DNA of 64,000 bases, taken from NCBI RefSeq assembly GCF_003261635.1, contig NZ_QFXK01000035.1:310001-374000 (forward strand), given 5' to 3'. The notes beneath the pieces were generated by a model. That model saw only the letters and a list, made by a program, of their open reading frames with translations. It ran no database searches and was not told where the DNA came from. The DNA comes from Kribbella monticola (GTDB lineage: Bacteria > Actinomycetota > Actinomycetes > Propionibacteriales > Kribbellaceae). The position numbers and the translations under genes were made by a program. Of this stretch, positions 41,061 to 48,731 are shown piece after piece; positions within the stretch are counted from its first letter, which is position 1; each line of letters starts with the position of its first letter.

Positions 41061-42350
41061 GTGGTTACCGACGCAACCAAGAAGCTCAGAGAGCCGGTCG
41101 CGTACATCCTGCTCGCCTTCGCCGCCCTCTGGGCGCTGGCTTCGCTGATCTCCCTCTTCGTCGGCGACGCCGGATTCAGCTCCAACAGCTCCGTGGTGCT
41201 GCATACGAATGTCGCACCCGCCTTCCCAGGCGTCCTGCTGATGATCGCCCTGGCCGCCTCGGTCTGGCTGGTCACCGAGGCAGGTGAGCAGACCCGGAAC
41301 GCCCGCCTCGTCACCCTGGTGGCGCTGGTGGTCACCGGTGTGTACGTGCTGCTTGGCCTGATCGTCGTGTTCGCCGTCTTCGGCGACAGCTCGGACTCGG
41401 CCGCGGTCAAGTTCGTGAACTTCCTCTACGGCCTGGCCGGTCTCGCGCTCTACGGCGTGGTCGGTTTCTACATCCTGCGGCACTTCCAGGCGCTGCCGGC
41501 TCCGGTCCGCGCGCCGAAGGTCGGCCAGCAGGGCCAGTTCGCGGGCCAGGGCGGCCAGTACGCCGGCCAGCCGGGCGCGCAGTACGGTCAGCAGGGCGGC
41601 CAGTACGGTCCGCAGGGCCAGCAGCAGTACGGCCAGTACGGCGCCCAGCAGGGTGGAGCTCCGTACGGGCAGGACGCCGGTCAGTACGGCGCCTACAGCG
41701 CTGGTGCCGGCGTGGCTGCGGGTGCAGCCGGTGGTTACGCGGCAGCCCAGCAGGGCGGCGAGCAGTGGCCGCAGGAGCAGAGCTGGAACGCGGGCGGCGA
41801 GCAGCAGGCGTGGTCGGCGTCCGACGCCGAGGCGCAGCCGCACACCGGTGCCGCTGAGCAGCAGCCGGCCGAGCAGACCTGGTCGGCCGAAGGCCACGGC
41901 ACCGAGCCGACCCAGCAGTGGAGCCCCGAGGGCGCACAGCAGTGGGGCGGCCAGGACCAGGGCGCACAGCAGCAGTGGCCGCAGGAGCCCGCCCAGCAGT
42001 GGGCAGGCCAGGAGCAAGGCCAGGAGCACCCCCAGGAGCCGGCTCAGCAGTGGGCAGGCCAGGAGTACGGGCAGCAGGGTCAGCCGGAGTGGCAGGGCGC
42101 CGACCAGGGACAGGCACCGGCAGCGCAGGGCGAGAGCTGGTCTGCCGAGCAGGCGACCTGGCAGCCGGGCGAGCAGTCCTGGCAGGCCGAGGACGCACCG
42201 GCGGCAACTCCTGCTGCCGAAGCGCAGCCGGAGCCCGAGGCAGCCGACGAAACCCGGGTAGAACCGAGGGTTTCGGACCCGGCGAAGGACGGCGAGCCGG
42301 AGCAGCCGGGTCAGGGCAACCAGCAGGGCTGGTGGTCGCAGCCTTCCTGA
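41061..42350 (+). CDS. four-helix membrane protein with long Gln/Gly/Tyr-rich disordered tail
   Basis: A 429-residue protein I cannot assign to a characterised family. Residues 13-35, 55-74, 82-108 and 116-142 are four membrane helices. Residues 154-210 are a Gly-Gln-Tyr repeat (GQYG/GGQY units) and residues 230-429 a Gln/Glu/Trp/Ala-rich tail with a near-duplicate PQEPAQQWAGQE unit. About two thirds of the chain is low-complexity, as in phase-separating or scaffold proteins. GTG 41061 has AGGAG 5-9 nt upstream. It is divergent from cofD and followed by a terminator. Confidence 0.8.
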   Translation: MVTDATKKLREPVAYILLAFAALWALASLISLFVGDAGFSSNSSVVLHTNVAPAFPGVLLMIALAASVWLVTEAGEQTRNARLVTLVALVVTGVYVLLGLIVVFAVFGDSSDSAAVKFVNFLYGLAGLALYGVVGFYILRHFQALPAPVRAPKVGQQGQFAGQGGQYAGQPGAQYGQQGGQYGPQGQQQYGQYGAQQGGAPYGQDAGQYGAYSAGAGVAAGAAGGYAAAQQGGEQWPQEQSWNAGGEQQAWSASDAEAQPHTGAAEQQPAEQTWSAEGHGTEPTQQWSPEGAQQWGGQDQGAQQQWPQEPAQQWAGQEQGQEHPQEPAQQWAGQEYGQQGQPEWQGADQGQAPAAQGESWSAEQATWQPGEQSWQAEDAPAATPAAEAQPEPEAADETRVEPRVSDPAKDGEPEQPGQGNQQGWWSQPS

Positions 42351-42422
42351 GAAGGCAGCAAGCCCTTGCCGAAGGGACGCCGGAACTTTCTCCGGACTCC
42401 TTCGCGAGGCACCCGCAGTGAG

Positions 42423-42450
42423 CGAGAGGCCTGTGAACACAGGCCTCTCG
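42423..42450 (+). terminator. rho-independent terminator after the Gln-rich membrane protein gene
   Basis: A perfect 13-bp stem (42423-42435 with 42438-42450), followed by TTCTTTT. Confidence 0.9.
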
Positions 42451-42496
42451 TTCTTTTGCAGCCGTGTTGCGGATGACGCCAATAGCAGACCACGGC

Positions 42497-42525
42497 TTGA
42501 CTTTCGTGGATTGCAGGAATGTAAT
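42497..42525 (+). promoter_or_regulatory. candidate whiB promoter TTGACT-17-TGTAAT
   Basis: Good -35 and -10 hexamers with 17-bp spacing in an AT-rich patch predict a transcript with a leader of about 120 nt before GTG 42656. Confidence 0.5.
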
Positions 42526-42560
42526 TTCAACCGTGTCGTTCGTTGACACTCGGTATCGGG

Positions 42561-42587
42561 GACCGTTTTCAAGCTAGTAGAACGGTC
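42561..42587. promoter_or_regulatory. inverted repeat GACCGTT-N13-AACGGTC in the whiB leader
   Basis: A perfect 7-bp dyad 69-95 bp before the whiB start, downstream of the TTGACA at 42543. It could be a repressor site or an RNA hairpin. Confidence 0.45.
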
Positions 42588-42655
42588 GAGGTCAGGCATG
42601 TGGGACCGCAAGCCCATATGTACAGGGGAACGAACAGGGTCGAGGAGGTCGTACC

Positions 42656-42922
42656 GTGACAGAAACGCTGATGGCGATTGTCGACGGTGAGGCGATCGAG
42701 GAGGAGCCGAACTGGCAGGAACGGGCACTGTGTGCCCAGACCGATCCAGAGGCTTTCTTCCCGGAGAAGGGCGGTTCCACCCGCGAGGCGAAGAAGGTCT
42801 GCCTCGGTTGTGACGTACGAGGCGAATGCCTGGAGTACGCACTGCAGAACGACGAACGCTTCGGGATCTGGGGCGGGCTGTCGGAGCGGGAGCGCCGCAA
42901 GCTGAAGAAGAGGGCCGTCTGA
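42656..42922 (+). CDS. whiB: WhiB-family iron-sulfur transcription factor (WhiB2/WhmD-like by context)
   Basis: An 88-residue WhiB protein with four cluster-binding Cys (26, 49, 52, 58 in ALCAQTD and CLGCDVRGEC), the GIWGG turn (70-74) and a basic tail (ERERRKLKKR) for DNA contact. Position next to fbiA/fbiB and the mannose genes matches mycobacterial whiB2, a regulator of septation. A strong AGGAGG lies 7 nt before GTG 42656. WhiB proteins act with the principal sigma factor. Confidence 0.93.
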   Translation: MTETLMAIVDGEAIEEEPNWQERALCAQTDPEAFFPEKGGSTREAKKVCLGCDVRGECLEYALQNDERFGIWGGLSERERRKLKKRAV

Positions 42923-43010
42923 TCCCTCGACGCGTGGTGGTGCCCTGCCACCCCGCCGTCGCCGGTGGCTGCTGCGCCGCAACGGAAAAGTGAACACAGA
43001 CTTCGTGTGA

Positions 43011-43040
43011 GGCCCCGGCCGGACTCTGTCCACCGGGGCC
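43011..43040 (+). terminator. probable terminator after whiB
   Basis: GGCCCCGG (43011-43018) pairs with CCGGGGCC (43033-43040) over a 14-nt loop; no U-run follows. Confidence 0.5.
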
Positions 43041-43148
43041 CGCGGCTGTCTGGGCCCCAGCGGTTGTGTCGGGGCACTGTCAGGGGTCGCGTAAGCTCAG
43101 TCCTCGCCGCGGCCTGAGCGGGTCGAGGCAGACCGTCCAACCCCTGAG

Positions 43149-46076
43149 GTGTCACTGCTCCGCATGGAACCAGAAGCTCCGGCCGGCTGGGATTTCTTCG
43201 ACTCCGTCGATTTCCCGACCGACCTCACCGGCGACCCGATGGGTCGCGCACCGGTCCGGCACGTCGTCACAGCGGTCGTGGTCGGGCACGAAGGTGCCGC
43301 CTGGCTCCCGAGGCTGACCGAGGCGCTGTGGGCCCTCGGCCGCCGCCCGGAACGGCTGATCGCGGTCGACACCGGCTCCACCGACGAAACCGCCGAACTG
43401 CTGGCCACGATGCCCGCGGTCGAGCCCGTGGTCAGCCTGTCCGCCCGCACAGGCTTCGGTACGGCCGTCGCCCGCGGACTGGAGACGGTCGGGTTCGCCC
43501 CGGTGCCGTCCGCCGTCGGGCCGTACGGCGACGACGGCCATATGCCGGTGGTCGAGTGGCTCTGGCTGCTGCACGACGACTGCGCGCCGGCCCCGAAAGC
43601 GCTCGAACAATTGTTGCTGCAGGCCACAATGTCTCCGGACACGGCCGTCTGGGGACCGAAGCTGCGGTTGTGGCCGCGCGATCGCGAACTGCTCGAGGTC
43701 GGCGTCACCACCTCGCTCGGCGGCCGGCGCGACACCGGCATCGAGATCGGCGAGCTCGACCAGGGCCAGCACGACCAGCCGCGCAACGTGCTCGCGGTCA
43801 GCTCGGCCGGCATGCTGGTCCGCCGCGACGTCTGGGAATCGCTGAAGGGGTTCGACCCGCGGCTGCCGATGTTCCGCGACGACATCGACTTCGGCTGGCG
43901 GGCCAGCCGGGCCGGCTTCAAGGTCGGCGTCGCGCCCGACGCAGTGGTGTACCACGCCCAGGCTGCCGCAACAGGTGAACGCGCGCTGGCCGGCACCAGG
44001 CGGCACGCCTATCAGCTCGACCGCGCGCACGCCTACTACACGGTGCTCGCGAACGCTCCGAGCAGACTGCTTCCGCTCCTGGTCCTCCGGTTCCTGCTGG
44101 GCGCCACCTTCCGGTCGCTGTGGTTCCTGCTCGGCAAGACACCCTCGGGGGCCGTCGACGAGTGGACCGCCCTGCTGGGCACTGTGCTCGCGGGCGGCTG
44201 GACACAGGCCCGCAAGGACCGCCGCAACCTCGACCGCGTCCCGTACGACGACATCAAGTCGCTGTTCGGGCGATCCGTGCACGCCCTGCGGCACAACCTC
44301 GAAGAGACCGGCAGCACGATCTCGGAGCGGTTGCGTGAGGCCTGGGCCGATGAGCCCGAGGAGCAGGTCGTCACCACGGCTCGCCGGGCCAAGAGCACGG
44401 CCCGTGTCGCGGTCGACCAGCCGCGCTGGCGCCGACAGCTGATTCGCCGGCCCTTCCTGGTGGTCTGGGGGGTCTTGTTCCTCGGCGCCTTCATTGCCGC
44501 CCGTAGCTTGATCGGCGGCGGCGTCCTGCGATCGCACCTGTTGCTGCCTCCGCACGAAAGCCTCGGGTCCCTGTGGCATGCGGCCGCATCGGCGCCGCCC
44601 GGAGTGACCCCGCCTGCCTGGCTTTCCCAGTTCTGGGCCCTTTCCACCGTCACCTTCGGCCCGTCCGGAGCGACGAACGTGCTGCTCCTGGGCGCGATTC
44701 CGCTGGCTGCACTGGCGGCCTGGGGACTGCTGCGCGCTTTCGTCGTCGACCGGGTTGCCCGAGCGTGGGGCGCAGCGGCGTACGGGCTGGCGGTTTTCAC
44801 CAACGGAGCGGTCTCGCAGGGGCGACTCGGGACTTGTGTGGCGGCCATCGTGCTGCCGCTGCTCGGTGCCGCTGTGCACACTGTCGCCAGGCGTCGCCGA
44901 GTTGTCATCCAGGGCAGTTGGCGGGCCGCTTGGTTCGCCGGGATCTGCCAGGCGATCCTGTTCGCTTTCACGCCGGCGCTGGGCCTACTGGCCGGGATCG
45001 CGTTGGTGGCCGGGGCTCTGCTCGGGCTCGGTTGGCGGCGGCAAGGCCGTCAGCTCGTCTTCTCGGTCTTCCTCGGACTGGTGCTCGTTCTGCCTTGGAC
45101 GATCCAGCTCGTGCTGCACCCATCCCGGCTCGGCCAGGAAGCCGGCGGGCCGCCGACCGCAGCTGTGGGGCCTGGCGACAGCATCGCCCGGCTGCTGACC
45201 GGTACGCCGGTTGGTGCGCCCGCACCTTGGTGGTTCGCGGTGCCGCTCATTCTGGTGGCGCTGCTGGCGCTGACCCGCGAATCGCGACAGCGGTACGAGT
45301 TGCTCGGCTGGCTCGTCGCGCTGGCCGGTCTGGCCGGGACGTTGATCGCGAGCCGCCTCGGTGGTGGCAGCGGGCCGCTGATGTTCCTGATGAGCGCTGG
45401 ATGGATCGTCGCGGTGACCGTGGCCTGGGATTCGGTCGGGAAGTCTCGCGAGCTGATCGTCCAAGGTGTGCTCGGTCTAGTTCTGGTGACGACGATCGTC
45501 ACGGCCGGCTTCTGGCTGGTGCGCGGCGACGACGGGCCGCTCCGGCGAGGACCTGAGCAGGACCTCCCGGCGTACCTGCAGTCATCGCAGGGCCCACCGC
45601 AGTACGCGTCGATCCTGGTGGTGCGCAAGGTGTCGAACAGTCCAATGCGGTACTCGCTGGTGCGCAACGGCGGCCCGCGGATGGGGTCGCTGGAGGCCGC
45701 GCCGACGGCGGCCCAGACCAAGCCGCTCACCGACGTACTGTCGACGCTCGGCGGCGGCGGGACCGGCGAGGAGGGGCGGCAGTTGGCCGCACTCGACGTC
45801 GACTACCTGTACCTGCCCGCGCCCGTCGACCCGACGCTGATGTCCACTCTCGACTCGCTGCCGGGGCTGACTCGCGCGAGTGCCGAGGGCGACGACGCGT
45901 CCTGGCTGATCGACCGGTCGACGATCGACGGCAAGGCGCCGCTGAACGACACCACCCGCAACCTGTGGCGCGTGCTCGGGATCATCGCCTGGATCATCGC
46001 GCTGATCTCCTGCATGCCGACGGCCCGCCGTACGGTCGCGGTGCCGCACGGGACGCACGCCAGGAGGTCCTCGTGA
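43149..46076 (+). CDS. giant membrane glycosyltransferase (GT2 domain plus multi-helix region)
   Basis: A 975-residue protein. Residues 35-290 are a GT-A/GT2 domain (VTAVVVGHEGAAWLPRL, LIAVDTGSTDET, WLLHDDCAPAPKAL with the metal Asp pair, and MFRDDIDFGWRASRAGF). From about residue 300 to the end there are about twelve hydrophobic helices (GVLFLGAFIAARSLIGGG, VLLLGAIPLAALAAWGLL, LLAGIALVAGALLGLG and others) with an external loop before the last one. It probably extends or exports a surface glycan. GTG 43149 or ATG 43164 are possible starts. It couples by GTGA to the DUF5719 gene. Confidence 0.88.
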   Translation: MSLLRMEPEAPAGWDFFDSVDFPTDLTGDPMGRAPVRHVVTAVVVGHEGAAWLPRLTEALWALGRRPERLIAVDTGSTDETAELLATMPAVEPVVSLSARTGFGTAVARGLETVGFAPVPSAVGPYGDDGHMPVVEWLWLLHDDCAPAPKALEQLLLQATMSPDTAVWGPKLRLWPRDRELLEVGVTTSLGGRRDTGIEIGELDQGQHDQPRNVLAVSSAGMLVRRDVWESLKGFDPRLPMFRDDIDFGWRASRAGFKVGVAPDAVVYHAQAAATGERALAGTRRHAYQLDRAHAYYTVLANAPSRLLPLLVLRFLLGATFRSLWFLLGKTPSGAVDEWTALLGTVLAGGWTQARKDRRNLDRVPYDDIKSLFGRSVHALRHNLEETGSTISERLREAWADEPEEQVVTTARRAKSTARVAVDQPRWRRQLIRRPFLVVWGVLFLGAFIAARSLIGGGVLRSHLLLPPHESLGSLWHAAASAPPGVTPPAWLSQFWALSTVTFGPSGATNVLLLGAIPLAALAAWGLLRAFVVDRVARAWGAAAYGLAVFTNGAVSQGRLGTCVAAIVLPLLGAAVHTVARRRRVVIQGSWRAAWFAGICQAILFAFTPALGLLAGIALVAGALLGLGWRRQGRQLVFSVFLGLVLVLPWTIQLVLHPSRLGQEAGGPPTAAVGPGDSIARLLTGTPVGAPAPWWFAVPLILVALLALTRESRQRYELLGWLVALAGLAGTLIASRLGGGSGPLMFLMSAGWIVAVTVAWDSVGKSRELIVQGVLGLVLVTTIVTAGFWLVRGDDGPLRRGPEQDLPAYLQSSQGPPQYASILVVRKVSNSPMRYSLVRNGGPRMGSLEAAPTAAQTKPLTDVLSTLGGGGTGEEGRQLAALDVDYLYLPAPVDPTLMSTLDSLPGLTRASAEGDDASWLIDRSTIDGKAPLNDTTRNLWRVLGIIAWIIALISCMPTARRTVAVPHGTHARRSS

Positions 46077-47548
46077 CCAGCCTGCTGTCCGACCTCCGGG
46101 TCCGCATCGGCGCCTGCGTGCTCGCGCTTGCCGTCCTCGGTGGGCTGGGCGCGATCACGCATGCCAAGACGCCGGTGACTCGCGCAGAGGGTGTCGAGGA
46201 GCCCACGCGGACCGTGGTGAACCGCACCGCACTCGCGTGTCCGGTGCCCGGTCTCGGCGGCAAGGTGTCGTCCTGGGTGAACGCCGTGGCGCCGACTCTT
46301 CCGGAGGGCACCCCGACTGCCGCGGGCGACTCGACGCCGCTGTCGATCGCGCCCCTGCCGTCCACGTCCGACCCGGTCGGCTCGGTGCTTGCACGCGGCA
46401 AAATCGCATCCACTGCGCGTACTGCGACGCTGCAGCCGCTGTCGATCCGCGGTACGGGCCCGTTGGCCGCCGGCGCGGTGGCGACCAGTACGACGGTCGC
46501 CGAGGAAGGCGTCAATCGCGGCATGGCGAGCGTGCCGTGTCAGGTGCCGGGCTCCGACTTCTGGTTCGTCGGGGCCTCGGGTGCTGTGAATCGCCGGGAC
46601 GTGCTGGTGCTGACCAACCTCGACAGCGTCAACGCCGAGGTGAACGTCACCTTCTACTCGGCCACCGGCGTTCAGGACGTTCCGAACGCCCGCGGGGTCG
46701 TGGTGCCTGCACGCGGTACCGCCGAGGTCTACCTCGGCCAGGTCGTGAAGCTCCCCGACCTCGCCCTCCACGTGGTGTCCACCGGCGGCCGGGTCGCCCC
46801 GGCGCTCCGGGACAACGCGAGCAGCGGCAAGACCCCGGCCGGAGTCGACTGGCTCAACACCTCGGCCCAGCCGGCGCTCAAGGTGACCGTGCCCGCGCTG
46901 GCCGGCGGGAGCGGCGTACGGATTCTCACTGTCGTGAACCCGGGCGATCTGCAGGCGACCGCGACACTGACGATCAACGGGCCGAACGGGCCGTTCAAAC
47001 CGGCCGAGTTGTCGACACTGCAGATCCCGGCCGGCTCGACCAAGGTGATCCGGTTGGAGGGGGCGCTGAAGAAGTACGCGTCCGCGATCACGGTGTCCGC
47101 CGACCAGCCGATCACCGCCGCGACCCGGATGACGAACTCCGCGGTCACCGAGTTCGCCACCCTGGGCGCGACCGAGCCGTTGCGCGGACCGGCGTACGTC
47201 GTCCTGCCGCCGCACGAACAACCAGTGGTCCTGCAGGTGACAGCACCGGGCGACACGGCCGGCCTCCGCTTCGAACTCCGCGACGCGACCGACAAGGTGA
47301 TCCAGACCAGCTCGCTCGACGTGATCGGCGGCGCGACCAACGTCATCACCTTCAAGCCCCAGACGAAGCCGACGTACCTGATGGTCGAGCAACTCCGCGG
47401 CGACATCGTCGCGGGCGCCACCTTGATGCCCGCCCCCAAGGCCGACCCCGACGACACCCCCCAGGTAGCGGCCTGGCCGCTCACCACCTCGCTGGTCTTC
47501 CGCGCCCAACTAGGTGCCCAACCAGACACGAAGGCCGCACTCAACTAG
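46073..47548 (+). CDS. DUF5719 secreted/anchored protein
   Basis: A 491-residue protein with one N-terminal membrane helix (IGACVLALAVLGGLGAI, about 12-29) and a long extracytoplasmic region of beta-rich repeats (VLVLTNLDSVNAEVNVTFYS, ILTVVNPGDLQATATLTING, and further ones). This is the DUF5719 type found next to the large GT2 in actinobacteria. No catalytic motif is visible; a binding or scaffold role with the glycosyltransferase is inferred. GTG 46073 overlaps the GT stop by 4 bp. Confidence 0.87.
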   Translation: MTSLLSDLRVRIGACVLALAVLGGLGAITHAKTPVTRAEGVEEPTRTVVNRTALACPVPGLGGKVSSWVNAVAPTLPEGTPTAAGDSTPLSIAPLPSTSDPVGSVLARGKIASTARTATLQPLSIRGTGPLAAGAVATSTTVAEEGVNRGMASVPCQVPGSDFWFVGASGAVNRRDVLVLTNLDSVNAEVNVTFYSATGVQDVPNARGVVVPARGTAEVYLGQVVKLPDLALHVVSTGGRVAPALRDNASSGKTPAGVDWLNTSAQPALKVTVPALAGGSGVRILTVVNPGDLQATATLTINGPNGPFKPAELSTLQIPAGSTKVIRLEGALKKYASAITVSADQPITAATRMTNSAVTEFATLGATEPLRGPAYVVLPPHEQPVVLQVTAPGDTAGLRFELRDATDKVIQTSSLDVIGGATNVITFKPQTKPTYLMVEQLRGDIVAGATLMPAPKADPDDTPQVAAWPLTTSLVFRAQLGAQPDTKAALN

Positions 47549-47603
47549 CAGCCCACCTCGCGCTGACCCAGGCAGGAAGGTGCGACGCGGGTCGGCGTAC
47601 GGG

Positions 47604-48050
47604 TCAGTCTTCGTCGGTGTCGAAGTCGGGGTCTATTTGTTCGGGGGAGAGGGCCAGGACGTCGGCCAGTTCGAGGACGAGGGCGGAGCGGACGAGCCAG
47701 GCGAGGCTGGTGCCTGAGCGTTCGGCTCTCAGTTCGATGGGGCGGCGGAAGACGATGATGCGGTAGGGCTCGTGGGAGGTGCCGCCGGTCGAGTGGGTGA
47801 GTGGGATCTGGCCGGCGTGCAGGTCGAGGTTCGGGACGTCCTCGATGGCGAACTCGACCCGGGCGATCACCTGCGGGAGGCGCTTCTCCAGGCGCGTCAC
47901 CTCGATCGCGACGACCTCGTCGAACTGGGCCGCGGCCGACCGTTGCAGCGGTAGTCCGCGCGGCGCGAAGCTGCTCGGCCGGCTGATCGGTCCGAGCATG
48001 CCGCGCCCATGGCGGTCGATGTGCCTGCGATGACGGCGAGCCTCGGTCAC
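47604..48050 (-). CDS. Rv3259-like (zincin-family) protein without the HExxH motif
   Basis: A 148-residue protein annotated in relatives as a metallopeptidase-family (Zincin_1/DUF1025) protein. The family core is recognisable (VEFAIEDVPNLDLHAG, YRIIVFRRPIELRA, SPEQIDPDFD) but the helix that should carry HExxH reads SLAWLVRSALVLELADVL, without the His pair, so zinc proteolysis is unlikely. GTG 48050 has TAGGCT 6 nt upstream and no ribosome site. It is divergent from DUF3499 with only 31 bp between starts. Confidence 0.78.
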   Translation of the reverse strand: MTEARRHRRHIDRHGRGMLGPISRPSSFAPRGLPLQRSAAAQFDEVVAIEVTRLEKRLPQVIARVEFAIEDVPNLDLHAGQIPLTHSTGGTSHEPYRIIVFRRPIELRAERSGTSLAWLVRSALVLELADVLALSPEQIDPDFDTDED

Positions 48051-48056
48051 GCGATC

Positions 48057-48062
48057 AGCCTA
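48057..48062 (-). promoter_or_regulatory. -10 box TAGGCT for the Rv3259-like gene
   Basis: TAGGCT on the minus strand ends 6 nt before GTG 48050. It lies back-to-back with the DUF3499 box at 48070-48075. Confidence 0.45.
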
Positions 48063-48069
48063 GTGGGGG

Positions 48070-48075
48070 TAGCGT
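48070..48075 (+). promoter_or_regulatory. -10 box TAGCGT for the DUF3499 gene
   Basis: TAGCGT lies 6 nt before GTG 48082 with no Shine-Dalgarno between. Confidence 0.45.
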
Positions 48076-48081
48076 CTGGAC

Positions 48082-48480
48082 GTGAGCATCGCCAGGATCT
48101 GTTCGCGCGCCGCCTGCCATCGGCCGGCCGTGTCGACGCTCACCTACGTCTATGCCGACTCGACCTGCGTTCTCGGTCCGTTGGCCACGTACGCCGAACC
48201 GCACTGCTACGACCTCTGCGCGGATCACGCCGACCGTCTCACCGCCCCGAACGGCTGGGAGGTGATCCGGCTGGCTCCGGATCCCGCGGCGGCCGGTCCG
48301 TCCAACGACGACCTCGAGGCGCTGGCGAACGCAGTACGGGAAGCGGCTCGCCCGCTCCCGCCGGCTCGGCCGGGTCAGCCGGCCCCTGGAGCGCCCGTCG
48401 AGGTCGCCCGCCGCGGCCACCTGCGCATGCTGCGCGACCCGGACGACACCCCCGGCCACGACAACAAAGAACAGGCCTGA
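48082..48480 (+). CDS. DUF3499 family protein (Rv3258c-like)
   Basis: A 132-residue actinobacterial protein of unknown function. Cys7, Cys12, Cys29, Cys42 and Cys46 with His49 in the first 50 residues (ICSRAACHRPA, STCVLGPL, HCYDLCADHADR) look like a zinc-ribbon fold; the rest is Pro/Ala-rich and disordered. Position between the Rv3259-like gene and manB agrees with mycobacterial gene order, apart from the Gfo/Idh-ThuA insertion downstream. Confidence 0.87.
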   Translation: MSIARICSRAACHRPAVSTLTYVYADSTCVLGPLATYAEPHCYDLCADHADRLTAPNGWEVIRLAPDPAAAGPSNDDLEALANAVREAARPLPPARPGQPAPGAPVEVARRGHLRMLRDPDDTPGHDNKEQA

Positions 48481-48501
48481 CGCGCCACCTTCCCCGCTTC
48501 T

Positions 48502-48611
48502 GGCGAACCCACGCTTTGCGGGGTCGTCCCCTGAAAGTGTGGGTTGGCGCGCGGTATCCACGCAGACAACCCACCGTTTGAGGGGACAACCCCGCAAAGC
48601 GTGGGTTCGCC
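48502..48611. repeat. REP-like double palindrome (110 bp)
   Basis: Two 40-bp imperfect palindromes (48506-48545 and 48568-48607), each of the form AACCCAC...CCCC/GGGG...GTGGGTT, stand in opposite orientation around a 22-bp spacer. Together they make a 45-bp-armed inverted repeat (48502-48546 with 48567-48611) with only a few mismatches. The layout is like a bacterial interspersed mosaic element. It could also terminate DUF3499 transcription. Confidence 0.75.
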
Positions 48612-48702
48612 GGAGGGTCGGGTGGCGATCCTGCCGGGTACGAGGGAGGGGCGCTGCGCGCCCCCTCGGGCTGTTTCGCAGCGTGGGATGAGGTTGACGA
48701 CG

Positions 48703-48719
48703 TTGTCATCGACTGACAA
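48703..48719. promoter_or_regulatory. operator-like palindrome TTGTCA-N5-TGACAA
   Basis: A perfect 6-bp dyad 13-29 bp before the Gfo/Idh start. TTGACG at 48693-48698 immediately upstream may be the -35. No regulator gene is adjacent. Confidence 0.5.
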
Positions 48720-48731
48720 GACTCTTCAGCT

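Larger units (their letters stand above)
42351..42655. other. 305-bp region: terminator and whiB promoter/leader
   Basis: It holds the terminator at 42423-42450, a TTGACT-17-TGTAAT promoter at 42497-42525, another TTGACA at 42543-42548, the inverted repeat at 42561-42587 and the whiB Shine-Dalgarno. No gene is visible. The long leader contrasts with the leaderless genes around it. Confidence 0.6.
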
